A DNA stretch of 64,000 bases from an uncultured Paracoccaceae bacterium (lineage in GTDB: Bacteria; Pseudomonadota; Alphaproteobacteria; Rhodobacterales; Rhodobacteraceae). A model generated the notes under the pieces. It did not search any database. It worked only from the letters and a program-made list of their open reading frames with translations, and had not been told where the DNA came from. The translations under genes and the position numbers were made by a program. Position 1 is the stretch's first letter; each line of letters starts with the position of its first letter. Shown here one piece after another: positions 14,980-23,303 of the stretch. The stretch spans positions 477,124 to 541,123 of the forward strand of contig CANLQK010000002.1 of assembly GCA_947493255.1 (NCBI GenBank), given 5' to 3'.

Positions 14980-16851
14980 CTATGCACGCGGAGTGCGTCT
15001 GAAAAGTCGAGAGAGCCAACTGATTTTCTCGCCAGCGGGTTTCGCCATTTTAGTCGCCGTAGAAGCCTTGGGTGCGGCGTCGATGACTTGTTTGCCGTCG
15101 CGAAATTGTAGGCGGTAAAGATCGGCGTAAAGCCCACCACGGGCGAGGAGTTCGTCGTGAGTACCTTGGTCGACGACCGCCCCTTTATCCATAACAACGA
15201 TCTTGTGAGCGTTTTGTATTGTGGACAGCCTATGCGCAATCACCAGGGTTGTGCGACCTTGTGCCAACCGATCTAGCGCGCCCTGAACGATGGCTTCAGA
15301 CTTTGTATCTAGTGCGCTTGTCGCTTCATCAAGGAGCAATACAGGAGTGTCGCGCAACAGGGCGCGTGCAATGGCGACGCGTTGGCGTTGACCACCCGAA
15401 AGATTTGAACCGCGCGGTCCCGCGCTACTGTCCAACCCATTCGGCAGTTTTTCCAAGAAGTCAGCGACATGGGCATCTTTCAGCGTTTGTTGAAGCTTAT
15501 CTTCATCAGCATTTAATTGGCCCAACAAGATGTTGTCGCGCAGGGTTTCATCGAAAAGGGCTGCATCCTGCGAAACGGTCGAGATCAAGCTGCGCAAATC
15601 AGATAACGCAAAATCCGCGATGTTTGTTTCGTTCACTTGCACTGTTCCTGATTGCGGGTCGACGAGGCGGGAAAGGACATTGAACAATGTGCTTTTTCCT
15701 GCGCCAGACGCCCCCACAAGCGCGGTCGTTTTTCCCGCTTCTGCTGTGAAACTTGTGCCATTTAAGACAGGAAGATCGTCGTAATGCAGGTGCAAGTCTT
15801 TAAAATGTACGCTGGGCGCTTTGTCGGGAAGCGGCGCGGAAGTGGTCGGTGAAATTAGTGTGGGCTGTGTATCAAACAAGTCTAACAAACGATCGATTGC
15901 CGCTGCGGCCTGCTGCCACAAACCCGAGAGGTTTCCTAACCGGCGAAGGGGATCGAAAGCGATCGCCATTGCTGTGAAGAAGGCCATAAAATCACCAACG
16001 GTTTTGTCACCATCGATGATCTGCCCACCACCATAAACCAATACCGCGACGAACCCGACACCAGCCATTAGGTCTACGAAACTGGGTATAAGCGCCTGTC
16101 CAAACGCCGCTTCAGTTTCCGTGCGCACACGACTTTTTGTAAGCGCGTCGTAGCGAGACGCCTGATAGTCTTCCAAGCTGTTTAGTTTAATCGGGTTGAT
16201 ACCGTGGAACACTTCGTCGAGCCGCGTGGACATCTGCGCCGCGACTTCGCGCGCCTTTCTTGCTTTGCGGCGCACAAAGGATTGGATCAAAAGCGATGGG
16301 AGGATGATCAACGGAATGCCCATCAGGGCGATCAGCGTCCAAACCCAATCAATAAAGAGAGCAACAGAAAACAGCGTTACTACCGCGATCAGGTCGCGCC
16401 CAAGGCCAAGAATAAGCCCTGTCCAGACGCGCCCCAATTCCTGCACGTCACCTTGGACGCGCTCGATTAGGGTGCCGGGCGAATGGTATTGATGAAATGC
16501 AGTGTCCAGATGCATCAAGTGGCGCAGTAGATCTGTCCGAATATCAGCCGAGCTCTGTTCGGCGATGCGTTTCAGGATTGTTTTTTGAATGACGGACGTA
16601 ACCGCACGGGTTGCGAAAACACCGAACAAAATCGCCCCAACAATCCACATCACTTCAGTCCGGCCGCCGATGAAAATCGTGTCGAACATTGGTTTCATCA
16701 TGTAGCTGAGTGCGCCGAAGGTTGCGCCTTCTAGCGTCATCATCGCCACAGCAACGATCAGCCACGGCCAATGGCGCCGCAAATAGTTACGCCATAGCCA
16801 GCCAAGCATCATTTTGCTGGATCTTTCGCTCGATCGGATAGGGTTCGTCAT
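14980..16851 (-). CDS. MsbA-type ABC exporter (fused permease and ATPase)
   Basis: A 623-residue half-transporter: six predicted membrane helices in the first about 330 residues and a C-terminal ATPase with Walker A GASGAGKST, signature LSGGQRQR and Walker B VLLLDEATSALD. It resembles the MsbA/lipid-linked or multidrug exporters and would act as a homodimer in the inner membrane. The frame is open 39 codons further upstream; the ATG at 16851 was chosen because the upstream stretch is not protein-like and an AGG lies before this ATG. The substrate cannot be read from sequence. Confidence 0.88.
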   Translation of the reverse strand: MTNPIRSSERSSKMMLGWLWRNYLRRHWPWLIVAVAMMTLEGATFGALSYMMKPMFDTIFIGGRTEVMWIVGAILFGVFATRAVTSVIQKTILKRIAEQSSADIRTDLLRHLMHLDTAFHQYHSPGTLIERVQGDVQELGRVWTGLILGLGRDLIAVVTLFSVALFIDWVWTLIALMGIPLIILPSLLIQSFVRRKARKAREVAAQMSTRLDEVFHGINPIKLNSLEDYQASRYDALTKSRVRTETEAAFGQALIPSFVDLMAGVGFVAVLVYGGGQIIDGDKTVGDFMAFFTAMAIAFDPLRRLGNLSGLWQQAAAAIDRLLDLFDTQPTLISPTTSAPLPDKAPSVHFKDLHLHYDDLPVLNGTSFTAEAGKTTALVGASGAGKSTLFNVLSRLVDPQSGTVQVNETNIADFALSDLRSLISTVSQDAALFDETLRDNILLGQLNADEDKLQQTLKDAHVADFLEKLPNGLDSSAGPRGSNLSGGQRQRVAIARALLRDTPVLLLDEATSALDTKSEAIVQGALDRLAQGRTTLVIAHRLSTIQNAHKIVVMDKGAVVDQGTHDELLARGGLYADLYRLQFRDGKQVIDAAPKASTATKMAKPAGEKISWLSRLFRRTPRA

Positions 16852-16980
16852 AGTGAGCCTGTTCTTGGGTGTTGTTTCCATACGCGGAAACACAATGCGG
16901 GGAAAGATGCGTGGTGCATTGACGGGCGTGCAGTTGCAGGTAGAGTTCAAGTATCTGCTCTCCCACATAGGAACCTTTGT

Positions 16981-18183
16981 ATGTTTGCCAATGGTCTTTC
17001 GTATCTCGCCATTCCTGGTCCTTCAGTCATGCCCGACCGCGTTTTACGCGCGATGCACCGGCCTGCACCCAACATTTATACCGGAGAGCTTCATGCGATT
17101 ACGCGCGGCGTGATCCCTGACCTAAAGTCCGTCGCGCGCACTGAACATAGTGTGGCCATCTACATTGCGAACGGACACGGCGTTTGGGAGGCCGCGCTGT
17201 CTAATGTCATCGGAGAAGGAGACACGGTTCTGGTCTTGGCCACTGGCCGATTCTGCGAAGGCTGGGGCGAAATGGCCAAAGGGCTGGGGGCTAAGGTTGA
17301 AACGTTAGACTTTGGCAACTCGAATGCAGTCGATTTGGCGCAGGTCGAAGCTGCGTTAAAGGCCGATACAAAGGGCCGCATCAAGGCGGTTTTGACCGTA
17401 TTGGTTGATACATCGACAGGGGTAAAGAACGACATTAAAGGCATACGGGCCGCAATAGATGCTGCCGGCCACAACGGTTTGTTGATGTGCGATTGCATCG
17501 CGTCGCTAGGCTGTGATGCCTATCACATGGATGATTGGGGCGTCGATATTACTGTCGCGGCCAGTCAAAAAGGTCTGATGACGCCGCCAGGTATCGGGTT
17601 CGTCTGGTTCAACGCCAAGGCTGATGCTGTGCGCGAAACAATGCCACGTGTCTCCAGCTATTGGGATTGGCGCCCTCGGATAGACCCAGACGAATACTAC
17701 AAATTTTTTAACGGGACAGCACCAACACACCACATATACGGGCTTCGCGAAGCGCTCGACATGATCGCCGAAGAAGGCCTCGAAAACACGTGGGCACGGC
17801 ATGAAGGATTGGCCAAGGCAATTTGGGCTGCAATCGATGCTTGGTCGACAGAAGGTCCCATGCGGATAAACGTAGCCGACCCCGCTGCGCGCTCACATGC
17901 TGTGACGTCCCTTAGACTAGAAGAAGGGCAGGGCGATGCGTTGCGTGCGTGGTGTGAGCAGAAGATGGGTGTCGTGCTTGGTGTCGGGCTTGGCCGATCT
18001 CCGGCCAGCGCATTCTTGCGGTTTGGTCATATGGGCCATGTCAGTGGGCATATGGTGCTTGGGTTCTTAGGCACGGTCGATGCGGGCCTAAAGGCACTTG
18101 GCATTCCGCATGGCTCCGGTGCACTGGAAGCAGCGTCAGCTGTTCTCGCGGATGCGGCGGGCGCGGACATAAGCCTGCCCTAG
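16981..18183 (+). CDS. Serine-glyoxylate aminotransferase
   Basis: A 400-residue class V PLP aminotransferase. The N-terminus LAIPGPSVMPDRVLRAMHRP and the PLP lysine context ASQKGLMTPPG match serine-glyoxylate and related alanine-glyoxylate enzymes. In methylotrophic and roseobacter lineages it feeds the serine cycle and glyoxylate detoxification by converting glyoxylate and serine to glycine and hydroxypyruvate. It is divergent from the ABC exporter. The 3' end overlaps a convergent small membrane protein gene by 48 bp. Confidence 0.9.
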   Translation: MFANGLSYLAIPGPSVMPDRVLRAMHRPAPNIYTGELHAITRGVIPDLKSVARTEHSVAIYIANGHGVWEAALSNVIGEGDTVLVLATGRFCEGWGEMAKGLGAKVETLDFGNSNAVDLAQVEAALKADTKGRIKAVLTVLVDTSTGVKNDIKGIRAAIDAAGHNGLLMCDCIASLGCDAYHMDDWGVDITVAASQKGLMTPPGIGFVWFNAKADAVRETMPRVSSYWDWRPRIDPDEYYKFFNGTAPTHHIYGLREALDMIAEEGLENTWARHEGLAKAIWAAIDAWSTEGPMRINVADPAARSHAVTSLRLEEGQGDALRAWCEQKMGVVLGVGLGRSPASAFLRFGHMGHVSGHMVLGFLGTVDAGLKALGIPHGSGALEAASAVLADAAGADISLP

Positions 18184-18336
18184 TCTCAGGGCCCCATCCA
18201 ACAAAAGGCTTGAGATGATCACCCAAACGAACCCCGCAGTGGACGCAAGGGTCCAAAAAGCCACGAATAGAATACCGGCTGAGGTAACCAAGAACGCATT
18301 CGTGTAGTTTTCCACACGGCCTGGATATTGTTTCAT
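18136..18336 (-). CDS. Small membrane protein
   Basis: A 66-residue protein with two hydrophobic segments at about residues 14-33 and 35-47 and a basic C-terminus (RLGQAYVRARRIRENS). I do not recognise a family. It is supported as a real gene by a good AGGAGA site ahead of the ATG at 18336, although its last 48 bp run antisense to the end of the aminotransferase gene. Confidence 0.6.
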   Translation of the reverse strand: MKQYPGRVENYTNAFLVTSAGILFVAFWTLASTAGFVWVIISSLLLDGALRLGQAYVRARRIRENS

Positions 18337-18391
18337 GGCAGTCTCCTTTCCGCTGCGGTCAGAAGCTTAACCCAAGTTGGCCAAAAAACAC

Positions 18392-19516
18392 TTAAACCTT
18401 TCGTGCAGCGGCCAAGGCAATGGGGAGCGCTTTGGCGACTTTGGCCAGATCTTTGGGTGTGCCACATGAAATTCGGATACAGCGATCTTGCGGTGCTACA
18501 AACGGCATGCGCACGAAAATACCTTGCTCGACCATACTCGCCAAAACAGCGCGCGCGAAATCACCGTCTTTTCCGCAATCAATTGCTACAAAATTGGTTG
18601 CAGATTTAAGCGCCTTTAGCCCGTTATCCGCGGCAATTTGATAAAGCGCCTGACGTGCATCCTCAACCTTGTCCTTCACCTCGCTTAACCACTCTTGATC
18701 AGCCAAGGCGGCGAGCGCACCCGCCTGTGATATCCGGCTCATACCAAAATGGTTTCGAACCCGATTGAAGGCGGTAATCAATGACTTATGGCCAATCGCA
18801 TACCCAACTCGTGCACCTGCCATTCCGTATGCTTTCGAGAACGTCCTCATCCGAATGACGCGCGAATCTAGGGTATTGAGAACCGGTGCCGCCTCTGGCG
18901 GTGCCAACTCAATATAGGCTTCATCCAAGACCAAAAGACAGCCGTCAGGCAAGCTTTGGATCATGTGTTGGATCGTTGTTGCGTTGTGGTAAGTGCCCAT
19001 TGGGTTGTCTGGGTTGGACAGATAAACCAACTTCGCATTTACTTCATGGGCTTTGGCGACAAGATGATCTGGGTCTTCATGATCGGCGGTGTAGTTAACC
19101 GTATGAAGCGTGCCGCCGTATCCCATAACGTGGTAATTGAAAGTCGGATAGGCGCCGGCACTTGTTACCACGGCATCACCCGCAGTTACTGTAAGCCGGA
19201 CGATACTATCCAACAGCCCGTCGATCCCCGCACCGACCACAATTTCGTCCGGACTTATATCATGGGTAAAGGCAAGGGCCTGTCGCAGTTCGTGGCTTTC
19301 TGGGTCGCCATACATCCATGATCCTTTTGCGGCCGCCTGCATAGCTTTGATCGCTTTGGGCGAAGGGCCGAACACATTTTCATTTGCGCCAAGGCGGGCG
19401 GCAAAGGCTTTTCCCTGAAGGCGCTCTTGCGCCTCTGGCCCAACAAACGGAACGGTATCAGGCAAAGATGCTGCAAGCGGCGTCAGACGCGGATCATTAG
19501 ATTTTGAATTCGACAT
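18392..19516 (-). CDS. Histidinol-phosphate-type aminotransferase
   Basis: A 374-residue fold-type I PLP aminotransferase. The PLP lysine lies in RTFSKAYGMAGARVG, with the substrate-side YLSNPDNPMGT and VLDEAYIEL motifs upstream. It belongs to the HisC-like group, but no histidine gene is nearby, so it may act on phenylalanine/tyrosine precursors or another imidazole substrate rather than in histidine synthesis. It stands alone, divergent from the small Tat-like gene that follows. Confidence 0.8.
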   Translation of the reverse strand: MSNSKSNDPRLTPLAASLPDTVPFVGPEAQERLQGKAFAARLGANENVFGPSPKAIKAMQAAAKGSWMYGDPESHELRQALAFTHDISPDEIVVGAGIDGLLDSIVRLTVTAGDAVVTSAGAYPTFNYHVMGYGGTLHTVNYTADHEDPDHLVAKAHEVNAKLVYLSNPDNPMGTYHNATTIQHMIQSLPDGCLLVLDEAYIELAPPEAAPVLNTLDSRVIRMRTFSKAYGMAGARVGYAIGHKSLITAFNRVRNHFGMSRISQAGALAALADQEWLSEVKDKVEDARQALYQIAADNGLKALKSATNFVAIDCGKDGDFARAVLASMVEQGIFVRMPFVAPQDRCIRISCGTPKDLAKVAKALPIALAAARKV

Positions 19517-19590
19517 ATGGGGACTTTGGAGCCTTATGTCCCCGTTGAAAAGGTTTAAGGCAGCCCCATATAGCTAACAGGAGGAAATTT

Positions 19591-19755
19591 ATGGCAAATT
19601 TCACGCGACGCGGGTTCTTAGTAACCACCGCTGCAACCCTTGGGGCACGTGCTGCCGTTCCATTTGCAAAATCTGGCGGTGGCCGTCGGATCCTGACGTT
19701 GGTCTATGACAAATCGTTGGGGATGATGCGAGCGGTCGAAAAAATCGTGCCCTAG
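19591..19755 (+). CDS. 54-residue protein with twin-arginine-like N-terminus
   Basis: A short gene: ATG at 19591 with a strong AGGAGG ribosome site upstream and TAG at 19753-19755. The product begins MANFTRRGFLVTTAATLGAR, with an RRGFL twin-arginine motif and an Ala-rich hydrophobic stretch. It continues RRILTLVYDKSLGMMRAVEK to the end. A strong terminator follows the stop. The mature part would be only about 25 residues. It could be a tiny exported protein or the remnant of a larger one; function unknown. Confidence 0.65.
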   Translation: MANFTRRGFLVTTAATLGARAAVPFAKSGGGRRILTLVYDKSLGMMRAVEKIVP

Positions 19756-19759
19756 GTGT

Positions 19760-19796
19760 CCTCGGGGCGAGGGTATGCGCCCCGAGGACCTATTTT
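19760..19796. terminator. Rho-independent terminator between the small Tat-like gene and valS
   Basis: CCTCGGGGCG at 19760-19769 pairs with CGCCCCGAGG at 19778-19787 around an 8-nt loop, followed by ACCTATTTT. It lies between converging genes and directly abuts the valS stop codon. Confidence 0.85.
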
Positions 19797-22700
19797 CTAG
19801 ATTTCGTTCAGCTGGGCCAATGCGGCGCTAAGTTGGGCGATTTCTTCTTCCCGTAGGGCCAAGTTTGCTTTGGCTTCTTCGACCACTTCGGGTGTCGCGT
19901 TGGCGGCGAATTTAGGGTTGCCGAGGCGACCCTTTAGGCCACCGGCCTCTTTTTCAACCTTCGCTAGAGACTTCGAAATACGTGCTTTTTCCGCGTCGAC
20001 GTCGATGATGTCGGCCAGTGGGATTGCGAATGTCGCGCCTTTGGTGCCGACCATGGCAGACCCTTTGGGAGCCTCGCCAACAGTAAGGTCTTCGACCCGT
20101 GCTAGACGTTTGATCAGCGCCTCGGAACCGGCCCATGCGGCGCGGGCTGCGTCGTCGGCTTCGGTTTGGACGAGCGGGACGAACAAACCGGCTGGAACGT
20201 TCATCTGAGCGCGGGTTGATCTAATGTTTTCAATGATTTGGATGACCCAAGACATCTCAGAATCCGCCGCATCATTGATTAGGTCCAGACCATATTCAGG
20301 CCATGCTTGGTGCGCCAGAAGGGTGTCGTTGCCATCAATTGCCCAAAGTTCTTCGGTGATGAACGGCATGACCGGATGCATCAGGATAAGACATTGATTT
20401 AGAACCCAATTCATGACCTGACGGGTTTCCGATTTCTCGGCGTCTGACCCATCCATCAACAAGGGTTTGGACAGTTCAACGTACCAGTCACACACCTTGC
20501 CCCAGACGAATTTATACATCGTGTCGGCGGCGTCGTTGAAGCGGTAGGCGGCCAGCGCTGCGTCGATGTCCGACAGGGCGCGGGCGGTTTCGCCGATGAT
20601 CCATTTGTTGACCGATTTTTCGGGGCACAAGGCGTACACATCCTGTGCACCACCTGTATGTACAGAGTCTGCACCGAAGGCGTTGTTCATTTCGGCGAAA
20701 CGGCAGGCGTTCCAGATTTTAGTGCCGAAATTCCGGTAGCCCGCGATGCGCTGTGTGTCGAGTTTCAGCGCGCCGCCAAGGGAGGCCATGGCGGTGTTGG
20801 TGAAGCGCAGAGCGTCAGCGCCGTATTCGTCGATGATGTCGAGCGGGTCGATGACGTTGCCGGTGGATTTCGACATTTTCTTGCCCTTGGCATCGCGCAC
20901 GAGGCCGTGGAGGTAGATTGTGTCGAACGGAATACGTTCGGCGACTGGTTTTTCCTCTGGCAAGACGGCGAGCTGCATCATCATCATCCGTGCGACCCAG
21001 AAGAACAGAATGTCCTGACCGGTGATCAGATCGGATGTAGGGAAGTATTTCGCCAGTTCTTCGGTGTCTTCGGGCCAGCCGAGTGTGCCGATGGGCCAGA
21101 GGCCGGAAGAGAACCATGTGTCGAGGACGTCGGGGTCGCGTTCAAGCCAAACCACCTTCTGCCCATTGTCACCACGAATTTGATGCCGGAGCGGTGAGTC
21201 AATAGATTTCAGGCGTACCTCATATTCGGCGCCATACAATTCTTGTGCTTTGGACAGCACTTCGCTCTCTGAGGGCGCACAAATGCTGAGAGTTTCGCGC
21301 GATGCTGACGAAGCTGAAGGTTCGCCGTCATGGGCTCCCGATCTAAGCCAAGCGTCATGCTTCTCTGCGTCTTCTTGCATTGCCGCGATCGCATCAAAAC
21401 TTGGCCCATACCAAACCGGAATTTGGTGACCCCACCAGAGTTGGCGGGAGATGCACCATGGTTCGATGTTCTCTAACCAGTGGTAGTATGTTTTCTCGCC
21501 ACTCTCTGGCAGGATTTTTACCGTGCCATCGCGGACAGCATCGAGGGCAGGGCCCACGATTTTGTCGGTTTCAACGAACCATTGGTCCGTGAGCATAGGT
21601 TCGATGACAACCTTGGAGCGGTCACCGAACGGCTGCATGATTTTTTTGTTTTCGACCATCGGGACGGTCTCAGTCACGTCGACCTTTTCGCCGTCGTCGT
21701 TTTTCACTTTGCGGGTGACGTCATGCATGACGGCGAGGCCTTCGGCGGTGATGTCTGCGATGACTTTTTCACGGGCTCCGAACCGATCAAGGCCACGGTA
21801 GGCGTCGGGGACGAGGTTCATTGCGGCTACCATTGCCTCGTCAAACTCGATCTCGCCGTTGGCGATTTTCTGGGCGGTCGCGGCTTCCTCTGCGTAGGGC
21901 TTACCGTCTGCGCGCATGGCACCTTTGGTGTCCATCAGGGAGTACATGGGGATGCCGCCACGTTTGGCGACCATGTAGTCGTTAAAGTCGTGGGCACCGG
22001 TGATTTTCACGGCACCTGAGCCGAATTCCATATCTGGGTAATCATCGGTGATGATCGGGATCAGACGACGGGATTCTCTTGGTCCAACCGGAATTTCACA
22101 TAGTTTTCCGATGATTGGGGCGTAACGCTCATCTTTTGGATTCACGGCAACAGCGCCGTCACCGAGCATGGTTTCGGGACGAGTGGTCGCGATTGAGATA
22201 TAGTTACGTGTTTCGCTAAGTATTACGTTTCCGTCTTCATCCTTCTCTTCGTAGGTGTATGTTTCGCCACCTGCGAGGGGATATTTGAAGTGCCACATGT
22301 GACCGTCGACTTCGATGTTTTCGACCTCTAGATCAGAGATCGCTGTTTCGAAATGTGGGTCCCAGTTGACCAGACGTTTGCCGCGATAGATCAGGCCTTT
22401 GTTGTACATTTCAACGAAGACTTTGATGACGGCATCGTGGAAGTTGCCAGAGGCCACATCGTCTGGGGCACCGGGGGCGCCGGACATGGTGAAGGCTTCG
22501 CGGGACCAATCGCAGGATGCGCCCAGACGTTTAAGTTGGTTGATGATCGTGCCGCCGGATTCGGCCTTCCATTCCCAGACTTTTTCGAGGAATTTTTCGC
22601 GGCCCAGCTCGGTGCGTTTAGGTTGCTGGGTTTCCATCAGCTGACGTTCGACAACCATTTGGGTGGCGATGCCCGCGTGGTCGGTGCCGACCTGCCAAAG

Positions 22701-22928
22701 CGTGTCGAACCCGCGCATGCGGTGCCAGCGGACCAGAATATCCTGTAGGGTGTTGTTGAAGGCGTGGCCCATGTGCAGCACGCCGGTGACATTGGGCGGC
22801 GGGATCATGATTGAATATGTATCTGAGCGCGAGGCGTTTGCGCCCGCTTTGAAGGCGTCCTCGGACAGCCAGCGTTCAGAGATGCGCGCCTCGGCGTCGG
22901 CGGCTTCGAATTTCTTTTCCATGGGCAT
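19797..22928 (-). CDS. valS: Valyl-tRNA synthetase
   Basis: A 1043-residue class Ia synthetase charging tRNA-Val, longer than the roughly 950 residues usual for bacterial ValRS. The HIGH motif appears as [13 protein letters not shown] near residue 50 and the KMSKS motif as [10 protein letters not shown] near residue 685; a coiled-coil tail (about 980-1043) ends the protein. Two odd inserts are visible. One is a Ser/Ala-rich stretch around residues 525-565 ([20 protein letters not shown]) before [11 protein letters not shown]. The other, around residues 750-768 ([15 protein letters not shown]), is encoded by a DNA element found again upstream of metG. An alternative start is the ATG two codons later. 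Confidence 0.96.
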   Translation of the reverse strand: MPMEKKFEAADAEARISERWLSEDAFKAGANASRSDTYSIMIPPPNVTGVLHMGHAFNNTLQDILVRWHRMRGFDTLWQVGTDHAGIATQMVVERQLMETQQPKRTELGREKFLEKVWEWKAESGGTIINQLKRLGASCDWSREAFTMSGAPGAPDDVASGNFHDAVIKVFVEMYNKGLIYRGKRLVNWDPHFETAISDLEVENIEVDGHMWHFKYPLAGGETYTYEEKDEDGNVILSETRNYISIATTRPETMLGDGAVAVNPKDERYAPIIGKLCEIPVGPRESRRLIPIITDDYPDMEFGSGAVKITGAHDFNDYMVAKRGGIPMYSLMDTKGAMRADGKPYAEEAATAQKIANGEIEFDEAMVAAMNLVPDAYRGLDRFGAREKVIADITAEGLAVMHDVTRKVKNDDGEKVDVTETVPMVENKKIMQPFGDRSKVVIEPMLTDQWFVETDKIVGPALDAVRDGTVKILPESGEKTYYHWLENIEPWCISRQLWWGHQIPVWYGPSFDAIAAMQEDAEKHDAWLRSGAHDGEPSASSASRETLSICAPSESEVLSKAQELYGAEYEVRLKSIDSPLRHQIRGDNGQKVVWLERDPDVLDTWFSSGLWPIGTLGWPEDTEELAKYFPTSDLITGQDILFFWVARMMMMQLAVLPEEKPVAERIPFDTIYLHGLVRDAKGKKMSKSTGNVIDPLDIIDEYGADALRFTNTAMASLGGALKLDTQRIAGYRNFGTKIWNACRFAEMNNAFGADSVHTGGAQDVYALCPEKSVNKWIIGETARALSDIDAALAAYRFNDAADTMYKFVWGKVCDWYVELSKPLLMDGSDAEKSETRQVMNWVLNQCLILMHPVMPFITEELWAIDGNDTLLAHQAWPEYGLDLINDAADSEMSWVIQIIENIRSTRAQMNVPAGLFVPLVQTEADDAARAAWAGSEALIKRLARVEDLTVGEAPKGSAMVGTKGATFAIPLADIIDVDAEKARISKSLAKVEKEAGGLKGRLGNPKFAANATPEVVEEAKANLALREEEIAQLSAALAQLNEI
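20632..20665 (+). repeat. 34-nt dispersed element, copy inside valS
   Basis: GCGTACACATCCTGT, then 7 variable bases, then CTGTATGTACAG. It matches the copy at 40419-40452 at 31 of 34 positions, with all differences in the 7-base centre. In the valS frame it encodes part of a segment (about residues 755-766) that looks like an insertion. Confidence 0.85.
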
Positions 22929-23303
22929 GGGTTTGGTCCCTTTGTGTTTGGGCCTGATGTAAACTAGCGGGGCTGGGGCGAAAAGGGGGGAAACGGCCTG
23001 TTTTGAACGTATGGTGTAACTGTTGAGGCCGGTGGCTTACCTCACGTTAGGGTAGTAAATCCATTGTTTGAACTCGCGCGTTAACCTTTTGTTTACTGTT
23101 TTTGGCGACCGTAAAGGCGAGCTGTAGTGGATGGACCGCTCGCTCGCAAAACGCTGTGCTCTTCGTCGGTTCCTATCCCGACATTGGTGGACACCACTCT
23201 TTACCCAGGAATTAAGTGAATACCGGTACACCGTTTTGCGCCCTTTGGGCTGGACGCTGGGATATTGGTGGGTAGGCTCTGTTTTCAGGAATGGAGGCCG
23301 GTC
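22929..23303. other. 375-bp intergenic region between valS and the coxL-like gene
   Basis: This region must hold the divergent valS and coxL-like promoters. I see no RNA gene, strong hairpin or convincing short gene. A TTAA-ccttttg-TTTA sequence at 23091-23105 resembles a CtrA box (TTAA-N7-TTAA) with one mismatch, which is weak evidence. A GGAGG at 23293-23297 is the ribosome site of the downstream gene. Confidence 0.5.

Noticed and set aside
20658..21197. 179-residue open frame on the plus strand
   Set aside because: It is antisense to valS and its composition is that of a reverse-frame shadow; the valS motifs on the other strand are decisive.
23091..23105. CtrA-box-like sequence TTAA-N7-TTTA
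   Set aside because: It has one mismatch and such sequences are common by chance; no CtrA-controlled gene type follows.
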